Shown here: positions 26,563-35,068 of the stretch, in pieces
Layout: every line of letters starts with the position of its first letter
Numbering within the stretch: the first letter of the stretch is position 1
DNA from: CAVZTX01 sp963778375
GTDB lineage: Bacteria > Chloroflexota > Ktedonobacteria > Ktedonobacterales > Ktedonobacteraceae
Direction: 5' to 3'
NCBI GenBank assembly: GCA_963778375.1
Contig: CAVZTX010000021.1
Coordinates: forward strand, 124,001 to 188,000
Length of the DNA: 64,000 nt
Made by a program: the position numbers and the translations under genes
The notes under the pieces: model-generated
Told to the model about the DNA's origin: nothing
Seen by the model: the letters and a program-made list of their open reading frames with translations, nothing else
The model's database searches: none

Positions 26563-28074
26563 ATGGAAGAACGCAAATACCTTGATTCAGCACAACAGTC
26601 AGCCGCCACGGGTGACATGAATCCAGAAGCGTTTCGTGTGTATGGACATCAAGTAGTTGACTGGATCGCAGATTACCTGACAAATGTAGGTTCGTATCCT
26701 GTACTTGCTCAGACTTCACCCGGAGATACTCGCCGCGCTTTGCCATCCCATCCTCCTACTCAACCCGAATCGATGGAAGCTATCCTGTCTGACTTTGATC
26801 GACTATTGATCCCCGGCATTACGCATTGGAATTCACCTGGTTTTATGGCCTACTTTGGTGTTACCGGCTCTGGTCCAGGTATCCTTGGCGAGATGCTTTC
26901 AGGCGCACTCAACATCAATGCCATGCTCTGGCGCACATCCCCGGCTGCAACCGAATTGGAACAGGTGACACTCGACTGGCTGCGTCAGATGCTTGGTTTA
27001 CCGCGCCTTCTATTTGGCGTTATCAACGATACGGCCTCTTCTGGCGTCCTCTATGCGCTGGCTGCCGCCCGTGAATCGCTTTCCAATCTACATGTCCGCC
27101 AGCAGGGAATGTCCGGCCGTCCTGAAGTGCCGCGTCTACGCTACTATGCCTCGCAGGAGGCGCATTCATCCGTAGAGAAGGCCGGTATTGTTTTAGGCGT
27201 TGGGCAGGAAGGGTTGCGCAAAATATCGGTGGACAGCGAGTTTCGCATGGACGTTATGGAGTTGGAACGAGCCATACAAGAAGATATTGCTGCTGGCTGG
27301 CGTCCTTTTGCTGTCGTCGCTACTGTTGGCACTACCTCAACCACCAGTATAGACCCGGTTCCTCAGATTGCCGATGTGTGCGAACGCTATGGTTTGTGGC
27401 TCCATGTCGATGCTGCCTATGGTGGTTCTGCTGCTGTTGATCCTACAATGCAATGGGTACTGGATGGTTGTGAACGTGCCGATACGCTGATCGTCAACCC
27501 GCATAAATGGCTCTTCACACCCATTGATTGTAGCGTCTTCTATACCCGTAAACCTGATGTAGTGAAAGCCGCCTTCAGTCTCATTCCCGAATACCTGCGC
27601 AACACAGAAAGCACAGGTGACGAAGTTCCCAATCTAATGGATTATGGAACGTCACTTGGTCGCCGCTTCCGCTCGCTCAAACTATGGATGGTCATGCGCT
27701 ATTTCGGTCAGGAGGGCCTGGCCACCCGCATTCACGAACATATCCGCCTCGGACAACAAGTTGCTCATTGGGTCGATAAATCCTCAGATTTTGAGCGTCT
27801 AGCTCCAGCCCCATTTAGCACAGTATGTTTCCGCGCCCATCCCCACAATATGGACGACGAGACACAGTTAGACGCCCTGAATGAGCGTATCATGAACCGC
27901 ATCAATGATGCTGGCCGCTTCTTCCTATCGCACACCAAACTGCATGGTAAATTTACCATCCGCATCGCAATTGGCAACCTCCGTACCACCGAGCAAGACG
28001 TGCGGGATGTATGGCGCGAATTACAAGATGCTCTCTCTGCTGAGAAAAGAATATCAATAGAGGAGGTGCCTTGA
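26563..28074 (+). CDS. PLP-dependent aromatic-L-amino-acid decarboxylase family protein
   Basis: 503 residues of the group II decarboxylase family. The N-terminal hook is PEAFRVYGHQVVDWIADYLT, followed by HWNSPGFMAYF and SPAATELEQVTLDWL. His201 (ASQEAHSSVEKA) stacks on PLP, Asp283 (LHVDAAYGGSA) contacts the pyridine nitrogen, and Lys315 (VNPHKWLFTP) binds PLP. These match DOPA, tryptophan or phenylacetaldehyde-type decarboxylases. It opens a seven-gene plus-strand run, and its stop overlaps the start of the cysteine desulfurase gene. Confidence 0.9.
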   Translation: MEERKYLDSAQQSAATGDMNPEAFRVYGHQVVDWIADYLTNVGSYPVLAQTSPGDTRRALPSHPPTQPESMEAILSDFDRLLIPGITHWNSPGFMAYFGVTGSGPGILGEMLSGALNINAMLWRTSPAATELEQVTLDWLRQMLGLPRLLFGVINDTASSGVLYALAAARESLSNLHVRQQGMSGRPEVPRLRYYASQEAHSSVEKAGIVLGVGQEGLRKISVDSEFRMDVMELERAIQEDIAAGWRPFAVVATVGTTSTTSIDPVPQIADVCERYGLWLHVDAAYGGSAAVDPTMQWVLDGCERADTLIVNPHKWLFTPIDCSVFYTRKPDVVKAAFSLIPEYLRNTESTGDEVPNLMDYGTSLGRRFRSLKLWMVMRYFGQEGLATRIHEHIRLGQQVAHWVDKSSDFERLAPAPFSTVCFRAHPHNMDDETQLDALNERIMNRINDAGRFFLSHTKLHGKFTIRIAIGNLRTTEQDVRDVWRELQDALSAEKRISIEEVP

Positions 28075-29255
28075 TGAGAAAGCATCCTGCTCTGCAAGAT
28101 GGTCCAATCTACCTTGATTACAACGCAACGACTCCCGTTGATCCGATAGTGGTCGAGACCATGCTACCATATCTCTCTGCCCACTTTGGCAACCCATCAA
28201 GTGCACATAGCTATGGACATGCCGCCCATCATGCGGTATCTATGGCCCGGACTCAGGTCGCCGAACTATTGGGTTGTACCCCAGCCGAAATCACCTTTAC
28301 AGGTGGCGGCTCCGAAAGTGATAACCTCGCTATTCGAGGTGTCGCTCTAGCTCACCGGCACCGTAGCAACCATATCATCACCCAGGTCACGGAACACCCC
28401 GCCGTACTCAACACCTGCCGTGCTCTTGAGCGACTACACGGGTTCCGCGTTACATATTTACCAGTAGATGCTCAGGGACGTGTGAATCCAGCAGCAGTAG
28501 AGGAGGCAATCAATGACCAGACAATACTGGTCACCGTCATGCATGCGAACAATGAAACTGGAACCCTACAATCTCTCGTGGAAATAGCAGAGCGTGCGCA
28601 TCGTCACGGTGTGCTGGTGCACAGCGATGCTGCACAGTCCGTAGGCAAGATTCTGACGCGTGTGAAAGAATTGGGTGTTGACCTGCTAACCATTGCGGGA
28701 CATAAGTTGTATGCTCCCAAGGGCATAGGTGCATTGTATATCCGCTCCGGCCTACAACTGGAATCGGTGGTGTATGGCGGGGGTCAGGAAGCAGGGCGTA
28801 GGGCTGGTACAGAGAATGTTGCCAATATGGTAGCCTTGGGAACTGCGTGTATGCTGGCTCAGGAACAACTATCGGAAAGCCAGTTCCGCTTGCAACGCCT
28901 GCGTGATGAGCTTCAACGGCGACTAGAAGCGTATCTCGCGGCTTCAGGCCAGCATCCTGCCTATCTCAATGGTCATACTACAGAGCGTTTACCGAATACT
29001 TTGAACATCAGTGTGGAAGGTACCATCGGTGAAGAAGTCCTGGCTGCCACTCCGGAGATCGCCACTTCGACGGGTTCGGCCTGCCACGAGGGAAGTACCG
29101 ATCCTTCTCCTATATTAATGGCTATGGGGATGTCACGAGAACGTGCGCTTGGAGCTTTGCGCCTGACCTTGGGGCGTTGGTCTACTCAAGAGGAGGTCGA
29201 GAAGGCTGCGAGATTGCTGTCGGAAACTGTGGACTCTCTGAGCCAGAAGCGGTAA
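28074..29255 (+). CDS. cysteine desulfurase (NifS/IscS-like)
   Basis: 393 residues from the ATG at 28074, preceded by AGGAGG; the in-frame TTG at 28071 is an alternative. The ATG overlaps the decarboxylase TGA, so translation is coupled. Features are YLDYNATTPVDP at the N-terminus, the PLP Lys211 in LLTIAGHKLYAPKG and the persulfide Cys337 in STSTGSACHEGS. The enzyme moves sulfur from cysteine for Fe-S clusters, thiolation or cofactor synthesis. No iscU or thil is adjacent, so it may serve a thio-modification specific to this operon. Confidence 0.92.
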   Translation: MRKHPALQDGPIYLDYNATTPVDPIVVETMLPYLSAHFGNPSSAHSYGHAAHHAVSMARTQVAELLGCTPAEITFTGGGSESDNLAIRGVALAHRHRSNHIITQVTEHPAVLNTCRALERLHGFRVTYLPVDAQGRVNPAAVEEAINDQTILVTVMHANNETGTLQSLVEIAERAHRHGVLVHSDAAQSVGKILTRVKELGVDLLTIAGHKLYAPKGIGALYIRSGLQLESVVYGGGQEAGRRAGTENVANMVALGTACMLAQEQLSESQFRLQRLRDELQRRLEAYLAASGQHPAYLNGHTTERLPNTLNISVEGTIGEEVLAATPEIATSTGSACHEGSTDPSPILMAMGMSRERALGALRLTLGRWSTQEEVEKAARLLSETVDSLSQKR

Positions 29256-29336
29256 AATAGAGAGTACATATGTATCGTCGCTATCAAGGCATAGAGCAGG
29301 ACACTAATCAAAAGCATACCTATGAAGGAGTGCCAT

Positions 29337-30533
29337 ATGACCGTAAATGAGTCCAGGACACAATTCCCAGCTCCAGCCGCTATCGAAAATCCCGAACTCG
29401 TTGCATATCGAGCAGAATTCCCTATTCTGCAGCGAAAAACATACATGAATAGCTGCTCGCTTGGCGCGCTTTCGGATCGCTCAATGCGAGGATTGGCTCA
29501 ATTTATGGAAACGTGGAACGAATGGGGTGCGCATGCATGGTATGAGATATGGATGGGCGAAATTGCTAAAGCGCGGCAGAAGTTCGCAACCATTATTGGC
29601 GCACAACTGCACGAGGTTGCCATTGCTCCAAATGTCTCTACCGCGCTCAGCAGCATTGCTTCTGCTCTTGATTTTACCAGGCGCAATAAAGTCGTGATGG
29701 CCGATATGGACTTCCCAACCCTTGCGCATCAGTGGCTTGTGAAGGAGCGGCTGGGTGTCGAATGTCACTTCATTGAAAGCCCCGACCACATCTATGTTCT
29801 GCCCGAATTGTTTGAGCCAGCCGTAGATGATAAGACCGCACTAGTCGCAACTTCCCGGGTGTTCTTTACAAGCGGCTACATACAGGATATACGCAAGGTC
29901 GCCGATATCGCACATAAAAACGGTGCTTTGATTTTGGTTGATGACTATCAAGGCACAGGGCAAATCCCCTTAGATGTCGTTGCCCAGGATATCGATATCC
30001 TGGTTACGGGCACACTCAAATGGTTAATGGGTGGTCCTGGACTGGCATTTGTCTATATCCGTGAAGGCTTAATTCCCTCTCTCCAGCCTACTGTTGCGGG
30101 CTGGTTTGGTCATCGTGACCAGTTTCAGTTCAAAACACGTGAATTTGAATTCCGTTCAGATGCAGCACGATTAGAAATGGGTACCCCTGCAACAGCAGCA
30201 ATTTATGCGGCTAACGGCGGATTAGACATCGTGCTTGAGATCAGCGTTCAAAGTATTTGTGAGCGTACACGTTATCTGACAAATGACCTGATTGCGCGGG
30301 CGCGCGAACATGGCTGGAAGGTGCGTGCTCCCCAGGAACCGGAACGCCGCAGTTCTATTGTGATGCTAGAGCTTGAACAGCCACAGGAAGTCGTGAAAGC
30401 TCTGGTCACACGCAATATTATCACCGACTCGCGTCCTGGCCTATTACGCATCTCACCTTACTTCTACAATACAATTGAAGAAAATGCTATCGTGATTGAT
30501 GCAATTGCGGAGATACTGGAAGGTAAAAAGTAG
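29337..30533 (+). CDS. class V aminotransferase-fold enzyme, kynureninase-like
   Basis: 398 residues from the ATG at 29337 (AAGGAG 6 bp upstream; the ATG at 29322 is inside the leader). The N-terminus reads YMNSCSLGALSDRSM, then NEWGAHAWYEIWMGEIAKAR, as in kynureninases and related class V enzymes. PLP Lys228 lies in ILVTGTLKWLMGGPG, and the C-terminus has the RISPYFYNTIEE motif of that group. Activity could be hydrolysis of kynurenine or a related amino-acid lyase/aminotransferase reaction; other class V members cannot be excluded. It lies 81 bp after the cysteine desulfurase. Confidence 0.82.
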   Translation: MTVNESRTQFPAPAAIENPELVAYRAEFPILQRKTYMNSCSLGALSDRSMRGLAQFMETWNEWGAHAWYEIWMGEIAKARQKFATIIGAQLHEVAIAPNVSTALSSIASALDFTRRNKVVMADMDFPTLAHQWLVKERLGVECHFIESPDHIYVLPELFEPAVDDKTALVATSRVFFTSGYIQDIRKVADIAHKNGALILVDDYQGTGQIPLDVVAQDIDILVTGTLKWLMGGPGLAFVYIREGLIPSLQPTVAGWFGHRDQFQFKTREFEFRSDAARLEMGTPATAAIYAANGGLDIVLEISVQSICERTRYLTNDLIARAREHGWKVRAPQEPERRSSIVMLELEQPQEVVKALVTRNIITDSRPGLLRISPYFYNTIEENAIVIDAIAEILEGKK

Positions 30534-30595
30534 TGGCATACCCTTGATCCCTTGAATCCTTGGGATGCCAGGAAAATGTATTCAGGAGGAAAACA

Positions 30596-30982
30596 ATGCA
30601 ATGTCCAAACTGCCACGCTGAACATTTGGCAGATGATCTTTATTGTCGTCACTGTGGTGCTGATCTGACTACCCCCTCAACCAGCCTTGTAACGACCCAT
30701 TCTAATCTACCTGCTGTAATTGTTCCACAGTTGCCGCGTGTTGCCGCCGGTGTGGGTGCCTTAGCGGTGGGTTTTGGCCTGGAATTGCTGCGCCGCAATT
30801 TACTTGCTCGCCTGACTCGATCTTCTCGTTCATTAGCAGATGCTGCTGGCTCGTTGCCTGCACTCAGCGGCTTGCAAGATGTATTGATACCGCAAAATAC
30901 CAAACCCTCGAAATTGCCGAAGGGTTATGAAATACATGAGACCGTCGTCTACCTGCGCCGCGTGATCCGCCGCGAGGATTAA
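30596..30982 (+). CDS. small zinc-ribbon protein
   Basis: 128 residues from the ATG at 30596 (AGGAGG upstream). The N-terminal zinc ribbon has two CxxC pairs (MQCPNCHAEHLADD and LYCRHCGADLTT). The middle is Gly/Ala/Leu-rich (AAGVGALAVGFGLELLRRNL) and may be membrane-associated. The end is charged (YEIHETVVYLRRVIRRED). The function is unknown. It is 5 bp before the ornithine cyclodeaminase gene and probably coupled to it. Confidence 0.7.
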   Translation: MQCPNCHAEHLADDLYCRHCGADLTTPSTSLVTTHSNLPAVIVPQLPRVAAGVGALAVGFGLELLRRNLLARLTRSSRSLADAAGSLPALSGLQDVLIPQNTKPSKLPKGYEIHETVVYLRRVIRRED

Positions 30983-30987
30983 AATTC

Positions 30988-31947
30988 ATGGCCCTGGTAC
31001 TACGTGAAGCCGAAGTGCGTTCCTTGCTGGCTATGACCGATGCGGTCTATGTACTGGAAGAAGCTTTTAGTGCAATTGCCGAAGGCACAGCGACGAATCG
31101 TCCTCGTACGCGTATCGTGTTGGGCAATGGTGTCATGCATGTGCTCGCTGCTGCCGCTCCAACACTTGGTGTTATGGGTTTCAAAACATACACAGTGTTC
31201 CGGGAAGGCGTGCGCTTTGTTGTCATGCTCTTTAGCTCTCAAGATGGACAACTGATCGCAATTGTCGAAGCCGATTGGCTTGGGCGTATACGTACCGGTG
31301 CAACAAGTGGAGTCGCCACGAAATATCTGGCGCGACCGGATGCCTCGGTGGTAGGAATGATTGGCGCGGGCACCCAGGCCCATACACAGCTCATGGGAGT
31401 GTGTGCCGTCCGCCCGGTCAATAAGGTGTATGTCTACAGTCGACGCCTTCATGAGTGCGACGTATTCTGCAACCAGATGTCGAAAGAGCGTGGTATCGAG
31501 GTGCGGCCTGTTGCGAGTGCGAAACTTGCTGTAGAGGATGCAGACATCGTCATAACGGCTACCACATCTCCTGAGCCGGTATTGTTGGGTGAGTGGCTAA
31601 AGCCGGGCTGCCATGTCAATGCCATCGGGTCAAATTGGGCCAATCGACGTGAAATAGACCAGTTGACGTTACAGCGTAGCAATCTGATTGTGACCGACTC
31701 AAAAGAACAGGCGCTTGCCGAAGCAGGTGATCTGATTATTCCCGCCAATGAGGGCTTATTGGATTGGAGCAATGTCCATGAGTTGGGGGAGGTCATTGCT
31801 GGAACTGGTCCACAGCGTGAAACGCCTGACGATATTACCTTATACAAGGGTATAGGCATCGCGCTTGAGGATATTGCAACGGCATATCATGTCTATGCCC
31901 TGGCAAGGCAGCAAGGGATAGGGCAAGAACTTGATCTAGTTCCATAG
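30988..31947 (+). CDS. ornithine cyclodeaminase/mu-crystallin family protein
   Basis: 319 residues. The start is MALVLREAEVRSLLAMTDAV, a segment with substrate-site residues follows (GFKTYTVFREG), and the Rossmann NAD motif is VGMIGAGTQAHTQLMGVCAV. Members reduce imines or deaminate ornithine to proline (ocd), or reduce ketimines (mu-crystallin). The substrate here is uncertain, since the family is mixed. It lies in the middle of the seven-gene run, and ketimine chemistry would fit amino acid side-chain remodelling (inference). Confidence 0.88.
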   Translation: MALVLREAEVRSLLAMTDAVYVLEEAFSAIAEGTATNRPRTRIVLGNGVMHVLAAAAPTLGVMGFKTYTVFREGVRFVVMLFSSQDGQLIAIVEADWLGRIRTGATSGVATKYLARPDASVVGMIGAGTQAHTQLMGVCAVRPVNKVYVYSRRLHECDVFCNQMSKERGIEVRPVASAKLAVEDADIVITATTSPEPVLLGEWLKPGCHVNAIGSNWANRREIDQLTLQRSNLIVTDSKEQALAEAGDLIIPANEGLLDWSNVHELGEVIAGTGPQRETPDDITLYKGIGIALEDIATAYHVYALARQQGIGQELDLVP

Positions 31948-31959
31948 TAGGATGCTTAT

Positions 31960-33270
31960 ATGCGAAATATACTCGTAAAACCCCTCACAGTTAGAGAAAG
32001 CACAAGATCAGCGTGCCTTTTAGCTATACTACTGGGATTCTTACTTGTTTGCCTATCGGCCTGTAGTTCAGGTATTCTTGCAGGTGGCAACTGGCAATCC
32101 AGCGGGTTAGAGAATAAACAGATTCGTGTACTTGCAGTAGATCCAAATAATGCTCAAAATATTTATGCCGCTGGTGACCAAGGAGCTATCTTTGTCAGCA
32201 CAGATGCAGGGCAACACTGGCTAACGCGTAATCCTACTGCCTTTACTCAGATAAATGCACTGGCTTTCGATGATTCCGGAAAAAAATTGTATGCCGCCAC
32301 AGACAATGGTATTTTTGTCAGCATGAATGCAGCCCAGCAATGGAGCGCTGTAGGTACACCTTCAACTGGCCTCCCCACTGATAGCTATACCGCCCTGGCC
32401 TTTGATTTGAATGACACTCACGCAATATATGCGGGTACAGCCCATCGTGGAGTGCTCGTCAGTAAGGATGATGGTAAATCATGGTCAAGTGCCGGTAGTG
32501 GAGTGCCTTTTCATAACATCAATAACCTGGCATTCGATTCCGATGCATATCAACTATGGGCGGCGACGGAATTGGGCATTTATCGCTCTGATGATGGGGG
32601 AACAACGTGGCGAGCTTTAAATAGTGGACTACCTTCTAATATCATTGTCTATACTGTGCAGCCCGCTTCCATCAATGGAGGTACACGTGGCCTGGTATTT
32701 GCGGGCACGAATCGTGGCTTTTTTCTTTCAAAAGATGCTGGAGCACACTGGGCAGAAAGCCTTGAAGCCCTTCCCGGCGTGAGCGTCTATCAAATTCTCG
32801 TTAATTTTCAGACACCTACTACCATCTATGCCGCCACGAATGTCGGCGCTTTGAGCAGCAATAATAATGGTCAAACATGGGGAACCCTCGGACCTGGCTT
32901 ACCAAAGAACACAACCGTCTATGCCCTCGCATTAGGGGCAACCGGTTACTCGCAGTTATTTGCTGCCACCGGTGATGTATACCTTTTCCCTGGCAGTAGC
33001 GGGGGACTCAGCGCAACGAAGCTGCTTCCTACTCTGTTGATTGTACTTTTCTTCTACCTGCTCTATCGACTGGTTACGCGTAGCAGAAATAGAGCACGGA
33101 AGATGCTCAAACCTGAGCGAATCATCGAATCTCCTACACAGGAGCCTCCATCTCTTGACAGTCTTGCCCCTTATAAAGTTGTTCCGCAGAATAAGGGACA
33201 ATCTAACAATATACACCCTATAGACCATAGGCAAGGGGTTGGCAGTGAGGGTGAAGAGGACAGTGAATAG
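31960..33270 (+). CDS. beta-propeller (BNR/VPS10-like) lipoprotein with C-terminal membrane anchor
   Basis: 436 residues. The N-terminus is a lipoprotein-type signal (SACLLAILLGFLLVCLSACS, with a Cys after LSA). The body consists of repeated YAA..G..GIFVS.D.G..W units such as NIYAAGDQGAIFVSTDAG, KLYAATDNGIFVS and YRSDDGGTTWRAL, about six blades as in BNR/sortilin-type propellers. It is followed by a hydrophobic helix (LLPTLLIVLFFYLLYRLV) and a charged tail. It is likely an exported, membrane-tethered propeller. It starts 12 bp after the OCD gene; a direct enzymatic role is unlikely. Confidence 0.85.
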   Translation: MRNILVKPLTVRESTRSACLLAILLGFLLVCLSACSSGILAGGNWQSSGLENKQIRVLAVDPNNAQNIYAAGDQGAIFVSTDAGQHWLTRNPTAFTQINALAFDDSGKKLYAATDNGIFVSMNAAQQWSAVGTPSTGLPTDSYTALAFDLNDTHAIYAGTAHRGVLVSKDDGKSWSSAGSGVPFHNINNLAFDSDAYQLWAATELGIYRSDDGGTTWRALNSGLPSNIIVYTVQPASINGGTRGLVFAGTNRGFFLSKDAGAHWAESLEALPGVSVYQILVNFQTPTTIYAATNVGALSSNNNGQTWGTLGPGLPKNTTVYALALGATGYSQLFAATGDVYLFPGSSGGLSATKLLPTLLIVLFFYLLYRLVTRSRNRARKMLKPERIIESPTQEPPSLDSLAPYKVVPQNKGQSNNIHPIDHRQGVGSEGEEDSE

Positions 33271-33289
33271 CGGAGTGAATTCCTGGAAA

Positions 33290-33910
33290 ATGAAATTTAT
33301 CGACCTATCTGTACCTATCACCGAGCATACGCCTATCTATCCTGGCGATCCTATACCAGGCATACGCTCTCATGCGCAACTTGAAAAAGATGGCTATGAA
33401 GTTCATGCTATTTGTCTTGGAACGCACCTGGGTACTCATATAGATGCGCCATCTCATATGCTTGCAGGAGGAAGAAACCTCGATCAATTTGCATTGGAGA
33501 AATTTTCTGGCCGAGGCATCTACATAAAAATTGAAGGCACCTTTGATCTTGAGACCGTCAAAAAAGTTTCTCTGTCCAAAGATGATATTGTCTTATTCGA
33601 CACTGGCATGAGCAGAGTCTACTCCCAACCTCGCTATTTTCACGAGTATCCGCCCATAACTGAGTCAATCGCGAACTATTTGGTTGAGCGAAAGATAAAA
33701 ATGGTAGGTGTTGATATGTGCAGCGTTGACTACGACCCATTCCCCGTCCACAAAACTTTGTTAGAGCATGAGATACTCATCATCGAAAACCTGACTAACC
33801 TATCAAAGCTACAAGGCCAGGACTTCACCGTCTACGCCTTCCCTATCCCACTCCAACTTGACGCCTCCCCAACGCGAGTCGTAGCTGAGATACTGACTCC
33901 AAGTCAATGA
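33290..33910 (+). CDS. cyclase-family (kynurenine formamidase-like) hydrolase
   Basis: 206 residues from the ATG at 33290. The upstream TTG frame at 33239 would overlap the previous gene, so the ATG is preferred although its ribosome site is weak. The family motif HxGTHxDxPxH is seen in LGTHLGTHIDAPSHMLAGG, following PITEHTPIYPGD. The late VGVDMCSVDYDP is also conserved. Members include metal-dependent kynurenine formamidase and other cyclases. Together with the kynureninase-like gene upstream it hints at kynurenine-type chemistry, but no tryptophan dioxygenase lies in the window. Confidence 0.85.
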   Translation: MKFIDLSVPITEHTPIYPGDPIPGIRSHAQLEKDGYEVHAICLGTHLGTHIDAPSHMLAGGRNLDQFALEKFSGRGIYIKIEGTFDLETVKKVSLSKDDIVLFDTGMSRVYSQPRYFHEYPPITESIANYLVERKIKMVGVDMCSVDYDPFPVHKTLLEHEILIIENLTNLSKLQGQDFTVYAFPIPLQLDASPTRVVAEILTPSQ

Positions 33911-34377
33911 TGTGCACCGATAAAAGCCACAACAAGATACAGCAAATATAACAGAATAAAGAGCAAGATAATAGAACCATAGCAAGTCAAATTCCATGCA
34001 CGACGATTATTGAGGGCCTGGCGCAACTGCTCCTCCATATCAGGCGGATCAAGCTGCATATCAGGGCGAAGTTCAAGAATGCGCGGGATCATAGCACGAA
34101 AATCGCGGGCATTAGACATCCCTTCCACCAGTATAACAGTCGTATCCTCCTCCTCATCATTATATAGATCAGCCATCAGAATCAATTTACTCGGGTGGGG
34201 ATCGCCCGGCGTTAAAATAAGCCGCTTAATCGCGTCTAGTGGTACCCGTCCTTCTTTCCCTTCCTCTCTTGCCGTGATGACCAATTCATCAGGATAAAGC
34301 TGTATCTCTTTCCCTATCCCAAAGCGTACTACACTAATGGGGGTCTTTTTGATGATATCGTTATCGCTCATGCTCAT
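33904..34377 (-). CDS. small membrane protein with N-terminal PH-like soluble domain
   Basis: 157 residues. The soluble N-terminal part is strand-rich with a Gly/Lys turn (VVRFGIGKEIQLYPDELVIT, then RVPLDAIKRLILTPGD), like a bacterial PH-type fold. The C-terminus is one hydrophobic helix (SIILLFILLYLLYLVVAFIG). No family is recognised with confidence. It converges with the cyclase gene, the two ends overlapping by 7 bp. Confidence 0.6.
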   Translation of the reverse strand: MSMSDNDIIKKTPISVVRFGIGKEIQLYPDELVITAREEGKEGRVPLDAIKRLILTPGDPHPSKLILMADLYNDEEEDTTVILVEGMSNARDFRAMIPRILELRPDMQLDPPDMEEQLRQALNNRRAWNLTCYGSIILLFILLYLLYLVVAFIGAHH

Positions 34378-34565
34378 ATTTCTAGCCGCTCATAGTCATA
34401 TCTTTTAGTCTTCACTCCAACGCTTAAGATTGTACAGCATCTCTTGCAGCGCGTCGAGAGGGGAAGATTCTAACCAACTGGGCAGTGCCTTGACAGCCAT
34501 ATATTTAAACCTTACAATTCGTGCATCGAATATCTTAAATAATCGGCAAGGAGCGCTATACATTC

Positions 34566-35000
34566 ATGGCACAGGTAGGTCTGCTCGAAGATAATGTCCG
34601 TATCGCAAAACTCTGCGCAACCATGCTGAACTATGCAGGGCATCAGGTCACCATCTATGAACATCCTAAAGAATGCCTACAAGCGTTGCTCCCTGTAGAA
34701 AGGGTTCCCGGGAGCATACAATCGCTGCAAGAAGCACGAAATGATCGTTCGCTACCTGTTGAGGTCCTCATTCTTGATCTACATCTGCCCGATATCGATG
34801 GCGTGGAGGTGCTTCGCCATCTGCAAGCTCACCCTCGTACACAATCTTTGCCACTCATCTTTTGCACTGCCGCCGCTGATGCCGAGATCGCACGCGCCTT
34901 CAGCATCGCTCCCCGCGCAAGCCTGGTAGAGAAACCCTTTAAACTTCAGACCCTCATCTCAGCAATCTCCGCTGTATTGAAACCCTCCTCAACTGCTTGA
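34566..35000 (+). CDS. single-domain response regulator (CheY-like receiver)
   Basis: 144 residues with the receiver fold: acidic pair in VGLLEDNVRIAKLC, phospho-acceptor Asp71 in VEVLILDLHLPDIDG, Thr/Ser switch in LIFCTAAADAEI, and the conserved Lys in SLVEKPFKL. An insertion of about 20 residues lies between beta 2 and beta 3. There is no output domain, so it acts through protein contacts or as a phosphate sink. No histidine kinase is adjacent; the multi-GAF kinase at 3.7-6.6 kb is one candidate partner. The ATG at 34566 has AAGGAG upstream. Confidence 0.88.
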   Translation: MAQVGLLEDNVRIAKLCATMLNYAGHQVTIYEHPKECLQALLPVERVPGSIQSLQEARNDRSLPVEVLILDLHLPDIDGVEVLRHLQAHPRTQSLPLIFCTAAADAEIARAFSIAPRASLVEKPFKLQTLISAISAVLKPSSTA

Positions 35001-35068
35001 AGGATGCTATATAACCTCAAGACTCATTAAAAAGTTCGCGATTAGGTAGAAAGGGAGACACAATCGTC

